From assembly GCA_037126765.1 (NCBI GenBank), contig JBBCBC010000002.1, forward strand, positions 44,644,889-44,708,888: DNA of 64,000 bases, given 5' to 3'. Source of the stretch: Stenogyne calaminthoides (taxonomy: Eukaryota; Streptophyta; Magnoliopsida; Lamiales; Lamiaceae). Numbering within the stretch: position 1 is the stretch's first letter; every line of letters begins with the position of its first letter. Below, piece by piece: positions 14,595 through 24,441 of the stretch. The position numbers were made by a program, and so were the translations under genes. The notes under the pieces were generated by a model that was not told the DNA's origin, ran no database searches, and saw only the letters and a list, made by a program, of their open reading frames with translations.

Positions 14595-14706
14595 ATTTAT
14601 GCTCTAAAATAAAATTAAACATTGGGTGTTTGGTTTGTCATGAGGAATGGATTTATGCTCTAAAATAAAATTAAACATTGGGTGTTTGGTTTGTCATGAG
14701 GAATGG
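14595..14706. repeat. Perfect 56-bp tandem duplication
   Basis: 14595-14650 and 14651-14706 are identical 56-bp units starting ATTTATGCTCTAAAAT and ending ATGAGGAATGG. Each unit includes host flank plus the left terminus (GGGTGTTTGGTTTG) of the adjacent MITE, so the duplication arose after that insertion. Confidence 0.9.
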
Positions 14707-15136
14707 TAATGATAGTAATAAGAAATGGAATGAATATGTTCCATATAATTGTATTGTTTGGTTGATAATGAGGAATGACTATCATAACCATTGGTTTTGT
14801 TTAGTTTGTTCAATTTTTTTTAGGAATGGAATCAAATTTGAGTTCTTTTTTTCTTTTATTTTTTTATAATAAACATTACATTTATTAATTTTTAATCTAA
14901 ATAAAGAAAAAACATGATTAAATAATTTTTTAAGAGAAAAATAGAAAATTAATTTAATTGTGTATTTAAGTATGAGAATGATACCCATACCACTCAAAAA
15001 CCTAAGGAATGGATGATTCCTTGGTTTTGAGGTATCAAAGTGTAAAGTTGGGAATGATACCCATGCACCAAACGCCAATTTTCCATCCATTCCCTTTCCC
15101 ATACCTTACCTCCATACCCCCAAACCAAACATCCCC
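14680..15136. mobile_element. MITE, PIF/Harbinger-like
   Basis: Inverted ends GGGTGTTTGGTTTG (left) and CAAACCAAACATCCC (right), and an AT-rich interior with no coding capacity, about 457 bp. Ends of the form GGG(G)-GTTTGGTTTG are typical of PIF/Harbinger or hAT MITEs in dicots. The expected 3-bp target duplication is not clear, so the superfamily is tentative. Confidence 0.7.
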
Positions 15137-15581
15137 TAAACAGTTCTAGGTGCCCGAACGTCATTAGACTAGAGTGCTTCACCACAGATGTCTTAATTTG
15201 TTTCGGAACGCACTAATTTCTTCTCAAACTAAGAGTTTTATGGTTAAACACATAAATTCTTTAAAAATACGTAGCAGCATGTATTAGTGATGTTTGGTGG
15301 ATTTTCTTATACGTTACAATCTTGGGATATCCTATAAAATCAGGGATGAGCGAGCGATTCTTTGTTTTATTTCGTATTTTAGTGAGCGAGTTTTTTATTA
15401 GTATACGAAATGATAAATTAATTTTAAAAAATGCGTATGATAGAGGAGGGGTAAGACTATCATACTCCACCTTAAAAGTCACTTTATTATTTTAAATACT
15501 AATAAACAATTCGCTCGCTAAAACACGAGCAAAAAGGTAAGTGTTCAAGTAATTTTGAGACGAAGGGAATATTTATTAACA

Positions 15582-15812
15582 ACGGCGGATCGCGCGGGGA
15601 GAGGGGCCCTAGATTTTTGAGGGAATTGGGAATATATATATGTCCACATGTATATAGTTATATTAATATGTGTATTTTTCTTGTTTGGATTTATATGTAT
15701 ACATAAGTATAGTTACATCAATATTTAAGTGTTGATATATATATTAGTTAGATTTAAAATACGAGTTTAGCGTACTCTCGCCCTCCCAAAGTTTAAATCC
15801 TGGATCCGCAAA
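15582..15812. mobile_element. Possible MITE with CGGCGGATC / GATCCGC ends
   Basis: Begins around ACGGCGGATCG and ends CTGGATCCGC; the interior is non-coding and AT-rich apart from a GC-rich left end. The ends resemble the CAGTGGCGGATCC ends of the hAT-like element at 37716. No clear target duplication was found. Confidence 0.4.
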
Positions 15813-16650
15813 TGGATATAAATATAAACGAAACCATCTATCCAAACGGAGCATAAGAGAAGCTACAAATTAACACAAACTTATTTTCCCCTTTCAAAAT
15901 GTTAAATTATCAAATTCAAATTATGATTCATTTCACCAAGGGTGTCTTAAATTATTTATATTTTTTAAGTTCTCAAAGCTAAAAATGAAGATTTATTTTA
16001 AAAGGGTATTGCCGAATTTGTCTGTTTTTGATCATTTAGTGAAAACTTACTTGGAATTTTATGATCACAAGAATCCTCTTTATCATTTTAATTTGCTAAC
16101 TGCAGGTACTTATTTCACAATACTTAAAAAACAATGTACAGAACTTCTTTCCCTTGTAGTTAACCCAAACACTGAGAAGCATTTAAAATTAGAGGCAAGC
16201 TTATATGAGACTGTCTCATCATGAGACAGAACATAATTGGATATTCACACTTTAACATTTTGAAAAGTGTGGATGTGATTTGTGCTAAATTGTACCCGTG
16301 AGTTGTTGTCTTAAAATTGTAATGCATCTCCTAAATCATAAATCAAATACTTGTAGCAAAATATTTGAAATTCCGCTGTTTTAAACACTTGATAGAATTA
16401 AGAGAGGCCAGATTCTCAATTCTGTTTGTTTATCCAAACTCCCAAAGAGTATATTACAGTCCCATTTATTTATCATAAAGAAGAAAATAATTGAATTGTT
16501 TATGCGCAGTGGGATTGTTAGGTTCACTGAAAAACAGAGAGCACACACGTTGTTAGAAAACCAGAAGAATTTGTAATACAACCAGCGGGCCCAAATTCTC
16601 AGTTTCTAACAGGCCCACAGAAACTTTCATTCATGCAATTGCACATAACC
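15813..16650. other. AT-rich intergenic spacer
   Basis: No supported gene. A small inverted repeat near 16207-16228 (GAGACTGTCTCATCATGAGACAG) resembles one at about 24410. The last 100 bp are the promoter of the gene at 16762. Confidence 0.5.
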
Positions 16651-16658
16651 TTATTTCC

Positions 16659-16666
16659 TATAAATA
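16659..16666 (+). promoter_or_regulatory. TATA box of the 16762 gene
   Basis: TATAAATA about 100 bp upstream of the start codon, in a typical plant core-promoter setting. It supports the reality of the small gene downstream. Confidence 0.7.
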
Positions 16667-16761
16667 CTCTCACTTCCTATCAATATTTAACACCACACTC
16701 CCATTTCCATATCTACATCAATATCTTCTACACACTTGTTGAATTAATTTCTTAATTAATT

Positions 16762-17031
16762 ATGGCTTTGATTATCCAAAAAAATCAATCTTTTTCCGGT
16801 GAGTCTTCAACTAGTGAGTCAATTGCTTCAGTCTCTACGCAGCTCTTTCTTAAATCTTCGCCGGAAAGTTTGGACAGACACGTGGTTCTCCGGCGGCTGC
16901 GCCACCACAAGACTATGACGAAGGTCAAGAATGCTTTCCAGTCTGTGGTGGCGCTGCGCCTTTTTGAAGCAGAGGAGTCGTCCTTTGAAGAGAAATGGCT
17001 GCAACAGGGGGATAATTTCAGCTCGCCGTGA
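16762..17031 (+). CDS. Small plant-specific protein of unknown function (89 aa)
   Basis: Single-exon gene starting at the first ATG after a TATA box. A Ser-rich N-terminal third is followed by a basic central block (LDRHVVLRRLRHHKTMTKVKNAFQS, residues about 34-57) and an acidic C terminus ending EKWLQQGDNFSSP. This pattern (basic helix with RR.RHHK...KVKNAF, terminal W..xGDxFxxP) matches short uncharacterised plant proteins I have seen, with no assigned function. GC content is higher than in the surrounding DNA. No signal peptide or membrane segment. The basic helix could bind nucleic acid or protein, but that is speculation. Confidence 0.75.
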   Translation: MALIIQKNQSFSGESSTSESIASVSTQLFLKSSPESLDRHVVLRRLRHHKTMTKVKNAFQSVVALRLFEAEESSFEEKWLQQGDNFSSP

Positions 17032-17192
17032 AAGGCGGCGACGGCGGCGAAATGGTGGTTGGAAGATTCTGGGTTTTGATTCTGTGGGACTCAAAAGTAT
17101 CATCAAATGAGCAGAGCAGATACTTTTTCAAACATATGATTGAGATATTTTGTGTTCATGGAATTTGTACAATTAAGACTTCTATGTTACTT

Positions 17193-17369
17193 TTTTTTTT
17201 TTTTTTTTTTTTTATCGAACAAAGTTAGATGTTAGTTGTTAGTAGTTAATACACCAATCACCCAAATACTCCACGAAATCATCAATACACCTTATAACTC
17301 CCATAACTTCAATTCGTTCCCAGAGGGAATCGAATCTGGGTCTCTCACTCAAATGAGGTGTGCCGTGGC
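17193..17369 (-). mobile_element. SINE (tRNA-derived type)
   Basis: Read on the minus strand, it starts GCCACGGCACACC, carries a Pol III B-box-like GATTCGATTCC, and ends in a 20-nt A tract (the T run at 17191-17212). An 11-bp target duplication, CTATGTTACTT, flanks it at 17182-17192 and 17370-17380. The A box is weak. Length of about 180 bp and the long duplication fit a target-primed SINE. It lies 150 bp beyond the stop codon of the 16762 gene, possibly in its 3' region. Confidence 0.85.
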
Positions 17370-17380
17370 CTATGTTACTT

Positions 17381-19490
17381 ATTAAATTAAGTAGGGGTCA
17401 TTTTGTATTAATCTACTGCTAGATGTCATTATAAGCTCTTAGTTTTAATAAATTAAACTGGTACTTTGAGTTTGAAGTTTTGCTTTATACAAAACAATGG
17501 GTGGGCGGTGGGCCAATTAATTATTTAAACACCTTAATGAAATCTCTTTTCTTTTTTTTTTTAATTAAAAAGTTTCAGAATTGAAATACAGAGGATTTAG
17601 ACGTCATATAAGAGTTGTACTTAAAAGCAAGATATTGAGAAAATAAGGAAGTGTTCTCATTTCTCATAGATCATATCATATCATAGCTAAATTAACTAAA
17701 TAATTCAGAAAAAGGATAAAATTAAAGCATAAGATTTTTTCAATGAAATTGAACAGTTGGGAGGAAATGCAGAAAGAGGTCAGACGTAACAAAATTAGTA
17801 TTGGCAATTGTTGCTTCCACCTAAATTATTGAATCATTGTGCAAATACAGAGTGCTTGACTATCAGTCTATCACCAAAGATAATATAATACTGCAATTAT
17901 TGCACCTTTTATGTTTTATCCAATATATTTAGAAAAAAAAAGACATTGGTGCACATGTGGAAACATATAGAATGGTTCACAATTCACCAAATATAAAGGA
18001 AATGAGATTCACGTTATCAATATATAGGATATCGAAGTCGCAATGATTCTCTTCCCATTATAAGTCAAAACAACAATTATTAATCGCACACGGTCCTTAT
18101 TAAGTGACAGAGATTAAAAAATCAACAACCATTGAGGTTTAACTTTTCATCCCATAAGTCAGTGCGAATGAGTTTATCCTCTCTATAGGTCCGCTTCAAC
18201 GCATCTAATACACTAGTGTAATCTTTTGGTCAAGACAAGTCAATCTGAATTTTACACATTAACTTCTACCAATAGATTGTTCAGATCTATCTAGATTGTG
18301 AAATACGCAATTGAATTAAAAAAGGTTTGACTGACAGTGATGGACAAAACTATAATTAACATCAACAAATGATATCAAATTAAAAAAAAAATTATAGGTT
18401 TTGGGCAATTTTTCTTTTGAGATAGTGCAGTTTAAGATGAGCTGTCAGATGCAAGGAATTTAAGTGTATTATAATCAATTTATACGTATTTTTTTTTTTT
18501 TAACAACCTTTAAAATTCAATATTAAATTATGTCGCTGCTCGTGGAACTATTACACATCAGCATAATGCAAAGTCTCATAATCATGAGAGGAACATAAAA
18601 CAATTTGTGAAATGAAAGAGATTTCTGACCTAACTAATTGCAAATTGGGGAAAACCAAAAAGCTGCTTTCTCAAATTGAAGAAATAATAGCAAAAGCTCA
18701 TTTTTCTCTTACAAGAAAATGGAAAAAGTAAATAAGTTACCTACCAGTATTTGTTTCTCTCTAGAATTTTTTATTTCTGTCAAAAAAAAAAAAGAATTTT
18801 TAATTTGTTACCTTCTGGTTTTGTTTTTCCACTGAGGGGGAAAAGTAAAAAAAAAAAAAAAAAGGTAACTGAAAGCTTAATTTGATGATGCTTGATAATT
18901 AAAGGCCTAATGTATATTATAATATTCAAAGTAAATTCCGACTAAAAAGAAACATTAGAATTCATTTGACTAACATATAATCTTTAGACAAAATAAAGTC
19001 TTATATTAGAATAATTTTTTATTATTAGTAACAATAGAACTCATATAATTTGGTGGGTGCAATTTTAATGGGTAATTATGATCTTGTACCTGATGACTTC
19101 CAATTTGAATTGGATTCATGTGCACTGCGGAGTCCTTAAAAACCAATTGGGCCCAGTTTAAAAACTACGGCCCACTAGGGTTTAGTTTGGGCCATTAATA
19201 TAACTATCTCATATTGGGTCTGGGCTAACAACTTCACCTATACGACAGTGGGCCAGTAGCACCTGAACTTGTACTGCAAACACACCACGTAAAGGTGTTT
19301 TGATCTACTCTTTTGAATTCTGTCAAAAAAAAAAAAAAATCTACTCTTTTGAATTATGTATCAAAACAAATTAAAACTCCAATTTCGTATGAATCAATTA
19401 GATGGTTAACTATGAACCCTTTCATCAATTTTAACGCATATTAATTTTTTGCTAAAAGTATACAATGAACAAGTTTCACACAAGAATATG
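17381..19490. other. AT-rich intergenic region without genes
   Basis: About 2.1 kb of AT-rich DNA with several homopolymer A/T tracts (for example 18490, 18785, 18849 and 19325). I see no open reading frame with recognisable content, no RNA gene and no clear element boundary. Confidence 0.5.
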
Positions 19491-19745
19491 TGAAACTAGT
19501 TAAAGAGTGTGTCTTATATTATTAAATAATATTAATTGTGAACTTGTGATAATTGAAGGGTGTGATTTTTTACTATAAAGAATATTACTCATAACATCAA
19601 AGAGTGTGACTTATTTTAGAGCATGAGATATTAGTAGTGATAACTGAAAGTTGTGACTTATATTGGTATTAGTAGTGATAACTGAAAGATGTGACTTATA
19701 TTATAAAAGGGTATTAGTCGTGATAACTGAAGGGTAGTACCTGTA
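19490..19745. repeat. Degenerate tandem repeat, GTGATAACTGAA units
   Basis: Four or five diverged copies of a roughly 45-bp unit containing GTGATAACTGAA followed by GGGTGTGACTTATATTA. Units are clearest at 19636-19738. Non-coding. Confidence 0.6.
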
Positions 19746-19995
19746 AAAAAGAAAGAAATAAGTTTCACAAAAGTTTCACATCATACCAACTCTAATTTCT
19801 TTAATTTATTGATTTAATATATGTTATATATTATCTTAAGAAAATATTTTAATATGTGTTATAAAATATTGATGTTTTATTGCGCTGAAATAATTATCCA
19901 AAACCAATAAGACCAATCAAATCATTTTTTTCAAGATTTTTTTTTATATAAGACGGTTTCATGTACGAGATTGATCTTCATTTGCTTATGTTAAA

Positions 19996-20294
19996 CTCCC
20001 CCAGTCTCATACTTATTTACCCCTTTCTTCTTGGTATAAGTTTTAATGTAAAAGTTGTTTATTAATATTTAAAGTCATAAAATGACTTTTGGTTGAGGAT
20101 ATTGTAGTTATTTATACTTTATTGTAAAATAGATAACTTTTTGTGGGTAAAAGTAATGATATGAGATATAATTTTAAGATGTTGAGAAGAGATAGTTAAA
20201 AAGTGAATAATTATTTTATTGTCTTTTATGAAAATGAGTAAATAAGTATATGACGGAAAAAAGAGATAAACAAGTATGGGACGGAGGGAGGGAG
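19996..20294. mobile_element. Stowaway-like MITE (Tc1/mariner)
   Basis: Left end CTCCCCCAGTCTCATACTTA. The right end, read in reverse, is CTCCCTCCCTCCGTCCCATA. Both inverted ends continue with ACTTATTTAC-like sequence. CTCCCTCCGTCCC is the hallmark of Stowaway MITEs. TA flanks the right end only, so the target duplication is decayed. About 300 bp, AT-rich, non-coding. Confidence 0.75.
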
Positions 20295-20588
20295 TATAAT
20301 TTATAAACTTCTATCCTTTTATGTTTTAAAATAAAATATAATCTAAATATAAAGTGAAGAGACACTCTTGCGTGAGACTATTTCCCGATAAGACGGAGTA
20401 TAATTTGAGCATAGATGATTTAACACTTTGAAAAAAATGAGTGTTAATTGTGCTAAATTGTACTCCTTCTCATACTTGATATCGGAGTTTATGTCTAGAG
20501 TGAATATGCACATAATCTATATAGCCAGTTTCAATGTGCGGTATAAATAGTCCAATCCATCCGACTTTTATGACACGCAAAACCCGAA

Positions 20589-20719
20589 TTTGGATCCTCT
20601 GCAGTACTTTACGGTGCATTTATCACTGTGCACTGTTAGATCACACACACCCGCACGGGTGTGTGTGATCTAACGGTGCACAGTGAGAAATGCACCGTAA
20701 AGTACTGCAGAGAATCTAA
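20589..20719. repeat. 131-bp near-perfect hairpin (fold-back repeat)
   Basis: Two arms of about 62 bp, each containing CTGCAGTACTTTACGGTGCA, face each other around a very short loop centred near 20654. The arms differ at only about four positions. Non-coding. It could be a fold-back MITE or a recent inverted duplication; its transcript would form a long hairpin. Confidence 0.92.
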
Positions 20720-20829
20720 ATCCCGCAAAACCCAGGATTATAAATTCGCAGGTTGGTTTATGTCCACATACTTTGACCAATTTGCTAACCCTTTTCTTTT
20801 GAAAATGAAATATGAAGATGTCATTTTAT

Positions 20830-21640
20830 TAGGGTGATTCTTACATCCTTCGTTTTTTACTTTCATTGATAAGGAAAAGGATACTACAAAGTACAAGTTC
20901 AGTTCATCAGACAAACGATCGAAACAATGATCGAAACAGCTCCTACCTCGAACCAATCGTGGACAAAGTCTAGTATGAAAATTTTCATGCATGAAATTTT
21001 TTTAATTTACAACCAAATTCTGTAATTGGTGAATGTAAGACAAAATTGAGTGGTTCATGGTTCACTCGGCCCAAGTGATTCATGGTTCACCCGACCTGAA
21101 TAAGTCATAATTTAGGGTTCATTATTTAGTGTTTAGGGTGTAGATGGTTGATTTAGGGTAATTTTATAGATTTTCATACATGAAAATTTTCACATTAGAC
21201 ATACTCTCAATCGTGAGAAACAGAGGAGGGGATAACCACAACCAAGATATTAGCACATGGACAAAGGGAAGCCCCACACTAAGGCTAAATCCACGTCCGT
21301 AAAGATAACTAGGGTTGCGTCAACCAACACACAACTACCAAACCAACAAGACCCAAAACTGGGAAAGACAACAAAACAGACAACAAACCCAAAAAGGGAG
21401 GAAATCTCACAACGATAGCCCCCAACTAGGAGAAAACAAAGAAGAGGAAAGAAAATCTAAATCCTAAAGCACAAAATAAAACAAAAGGTAAAGATCCGAC
21501 CGATCGATCCGCCCAACGGTTGCCGTGACTCCGGTGGGAGAGATCGGTCCGAAGAACCAGCCACTACCTCTAAGGGACTCTCAAAATGGCAGGCAACGGT
21601 CTGGCAACGAGGAAGAATGAGGCGGTGAAATAAGACGGTG
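20830..21640 (-). mobile_element. Old interspersed repeat interrupted by a MITE (LINE-like 3' part?)
   Basis: Sequence on both sides of the MITE at 20962-21207 joins into one continuous stretch once the MITE and one copy of its target are removed. On the minus strand it is a T/G-rich non-coding region running from a GC-rich part near 21500-21600 to TTATCAATGAAAGTAAAA near 20870. It resembles the untranslated 3' part of a plant non-LTR element or a gene-derived repeat. No reverse transcriptase is visible, so the class is uncertain. Confidence 0.4.
20962..21207. mobile_element. MITE copy 1 (GACAAAGTCTAGTATG family)
   Basis: About 35-bp inverted ends: left GACAAAGTCTAGTATGAAAA; right, in reverse, GAGTATGTCTAATGTGAAAA. 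An 8-bp target duplication, CAATCGTG, lies at 20954-20961 and 21208-21215. The interior has two units of a TGGTTCAC-CGGCCCAAGTGATTCA motif and a GGGTTCATTATTTAGTG core. Non-coding. The duplication length suggests hAT or Mutator. It is inserted in an older repeat. Confidence 0.85.
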
Positions 21641-21944
21641 GGGTTGGTTGGATGTAGAGAGAAGACAGAGGAAAGGGTTTAGAGAGAGAAATATTTGTTG
21701 AAAATACGGCATAGTTAAAAGAGGGAATTAGAAAAAAAAAAAAAAAAACCTATTTTGCTCTAAATTAATTCTTTTTGTTATTTTTTTTATTATTATTTTT
21801 TAACACCTTCTATTGATGCAATGGTAATCTAATTGAACCATACTCAATGCTAAAGCTTTGTGAATTCGCTTGCAGTTATTACTGATTAAGTCCAAACTTG
21901 TATCATAAACAAATTATTGAGAAGTGTTTATACCACTCCAAAAT

Positions 21945-22216
21945 GACAAAGTCTAGTATGAAATTTTTTATACATGAAAAAACTTTAATTTACAACTAAA
22001 TTCTGTAATTGGTGAAGGTAAGACAAAATTGATTGGTTCATGGTTCACTCGGTCCAAGTGATTAATGGTTCACCCGGCCCAAGTGATTCATGGTTCACCC
22101 GGCCCGAATATGTCATAATTTAGGGTTCATTATTTAATGTTTAGGATGTAGATGATTAATTTAAGACAATTTTATAGATTTTCATACATGAAATTTTTCA
22201 CACTAGACATACTGTA
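21945..22216. mobile_element. MITE copy 2 of the same family
   Basis: Same inverted ends and core as the element at 20962, but with three rather than two copies of the 26-bp GGTTCACCCGGCCCAAGTGA subrepeat. It is followed at once by the left end of a third copy. Confidence 0.8.
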
Positions 22217-22262
22217 TGACAAAGTCTAGTATGAAAATTTACATACATAAAAAAACTCAATT
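22217..22262. mobile_element. Truncated MITE copy 3 (left end only)
   Basis: TGACAAAGTCTAGTATGAAA and about 25 further bases match the left terminus of copies 1 and 2; the rest is missing. It lies head-to-tail with copy 2. Confidence 0.7.
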
Positions 22263-23026
22263 GAAACCCAATTTTCCTTGACCCATTTTGTTATGACCCA
22301 TTTTCTGGCCCAACTTCTACATGTTTTTTGCCCTAATATCTGTTGACCAAGTCTATTGTTTATCTTCTCATTTCTCTTTCTTCTATTTCGCTTCTTTCTC
22401 TCCTTTCTGCTTTTCTGCTTTCTCTCTTTTCTTCTCACAGAAAAAATCAAATATCTTATGAATTTGTGATAGATTTTTCATTGCATAGTTGATTTTCGCG
22501 AAGTGTTTGTTAATATGTGCGGCGCATTTTCCAAATTGTTCGACATCTATAGGAATTTTTTCGTTCCTTCTAATGTTGGTGTTCCTCTTCAGGTATTATT
22601 AATGATCTTTGATTAATTATTTTATTTTTGGTGTTATTCTTTGTTGTAATCACTATTAATCGGACTTCTTAGATTTTTGTCAGTGTTTTTTTTTTGTTGC
22701 TTTTCTAGGGTTTTTTTGGGGCATTCGTGTAAGTTGGTTAACATTTGAATTCACAGTAACGATTGAAGTGTTGAATTTGAGAATTACTGAATTGTCATTA
22801 GAATTGTTATTTGTAACTAACTGTAGAAGTATTATGAATGGGAATTGAGAAAATAATTTAGATTTCGTTTTTATTTGTTTTTCCCTTTTCTAAGATTTTT
22901 GTCTCAAACATGCTTAAAAAGTATCAATCTGCTGGAAATAGTAGTGGTTCTGATAAACTGCAAAGAAGAAGGTGAATGATGATGTCGTTGCAGGCAATTA
23001 TATTAGGTAATTACCCTTTGATTGTT

Positions 23027-23156
23027 TTGTTTTATAGTGTGATGTTATTTAGGTGTAATACTGTGATGATATTTAATGTAATACTTTTATTTTATTTAGT
23101 GTAATAGTTCTTATGTTTTTATTTTGAATACTTCTCAGTGATGGTGATTATGAGAA
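23027..23156. repeat. Direct repeat A, left copy (130 bp)
   Basis: Matches 23750-23878 at roughly nine positions in ten (GTGTAATACTGTGATG..., ending AGTGATGGTGAT.ATGAG). The pair brackets the SAM-domain relic. Confidence 0.85.
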
Positions 23157-23173
23157 GGGCAAATGAGAGATGA

Positions 23174-23263
23174 TGGTTACGCAACTTGGGCCTTGGAAAA
23201 TATGAAGAAATCTTTCTTAAACAAGAGATTGACTGGGATGTATTGAAATGGCTGACAGAAGAG
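23174..23263 (+). pseudogene. SAM-domain gene fragment
   Basis: Thirty codons read WLRNLGLGKYEEIFLKQEID followed by WDVLKWLTEE, a clear N-terminal half of a sterile alpha motif like that of small plant SAM proteins, then a GT splice donor. The codon just before the Trp is TGA, and no exon carrying the second half (DL..LGI..LGPRKK) is found downstream. This is a relic or a lone exon. The neighbouring sequence at 22920-22975 and 24000-24180 may derive from the same lost gene. Function of the parent is unknown to me. Confidence 0.6.
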
Positions 23264-23749
23264 GTTTGCATTGTTAAACCTTGTTGTTACTTGTATTTAA
23301 ATGCATCTTCATGCTTCTGCTTCATTGTGTGCCCAAACTTTCTAGCATTCTTCCATTCCGAAAGGGATGCATTCATTAAGATTTTATAAAGAGTCATTTG
23401 TTTCTTGGCTTATATATATCCAGTTCATTATAATAGAAAACCAATTAAAAATGCACGGTATCTAAATAATCCACTAGAATTCGTTATAGAAATGAGAAGT
23501 TCACAAGGAAATGATCATTAGGCTGACTCTTAGTATTTCTTAATCTGTCAAATATTGAAAAAATGCATGTTAGAACCTTTATAACAATATCTGATCCATT
23601 ATAAATCCTTTTCACTATTCAGGAATGAAATTTTGTGAATGAATGGTATCAATATTTCACGCCCATGCCTATGGATTCCATAATTGCATTTTAAGTCCTA
23701 ACTCTAAAATTTAACTCTCTGGTAGTCTGGTTGCTGGAGTGCAGGATTA

Positions 23750-23878
23750 CTATTTTATAGTGCAATGTTATTTTGGTGTAATACTGTGATGCTATTTAGT
23801 GTAATACTTTTATTTTATTTAGTGTAATAGTTCTTATGTTTTTGTTTTGAATACTTCTTAGTGATGGTGATCATGAGG
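23750..23878. repeat. Direct repeat A, right copy
   Basis: Second copy of the 130-bp repeat at 23027-23156, same orientation, 723 bp away. Either an internal tandem duplication of a dying gene or paired repeats of an element. Confidence 0.85.
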
Positions 23879-24189
23879 ATCTTGGTAATGATTATGCTGA
23901 GTGTTTTGATAATCATGCTAAAAAATAAAAAATTGGACCATCCTCTCCCATTTGCTTTCTCACTGATACAAATTTATCTTCTTCATTTTTCTTCTTTATG
24001 AATTCATCCAGGAAAATTGTAGAGGGTGTAGTGAGTATTGTTAGTGATCCTAATGGGTGGCAAAAACAATGACAAGAAATGAGTAAGAATGAGCCAAAGA
24101 ATGATGATGACAAAATGGTGGATAATGTGGTTAGGGAAGAAGAGGAGGATGATGCTTCAATGATTAATTTGATGCTAATCAAGGCAAAA

Positions 24190-24440
24190 AAAATAAAATA
24201 ATGGAATGTCTAGTTAAGTGTAATTTTTTTGTGTAATACTGTTAAGTGTAATGATGTAGTATTGCTAAGTGTAATGACTTAATACTGTTTCGCAAAAGAT
24301 TATGTCCATGTATACTTTTATAGTAGGATGTAATACTATTGAGTGTAATGATATAGTAATGTTAATTGCAATGATGTAATACTATTTCATAAAAGAGACA
24401 CACTTGTATGAGACCGTCTCATGGTGAGACGGGCATATGT
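24190..24440. repeat. GTGTAATACTG-rich low-complexity repeat and small palindrome
   Basis: Several diverged copies of AAGTGTAATGATGTAATACTG, ending with the inverted repeat GAGACCGTCTCATGGTGAGACGG at about 24411-24433. Non-coding. Confidence 0.55.
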
Positions 24441-24441
24441 T

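Noticed and set aside
17330..17350. tRNA gene suggested by a B-box-like sequence
   Set aside because: No cloverleaf can be drawn; poly(A) tail and target duplication show it is a SINE.
22226..22450. 74-codon basic minus-strand frame
   Set aside because: Produced by a CT-rich low-complexity tract; Lys/Arg repeats only.
22513..22600. ATG frame MCGAFSKLFDIYRNFFVPSN before a possible splice donor as a first exon
   Set aside because: No recognisable family and no convincing continuation; it may belong to the lost gene around the SAM relic, but this cannot be supported.
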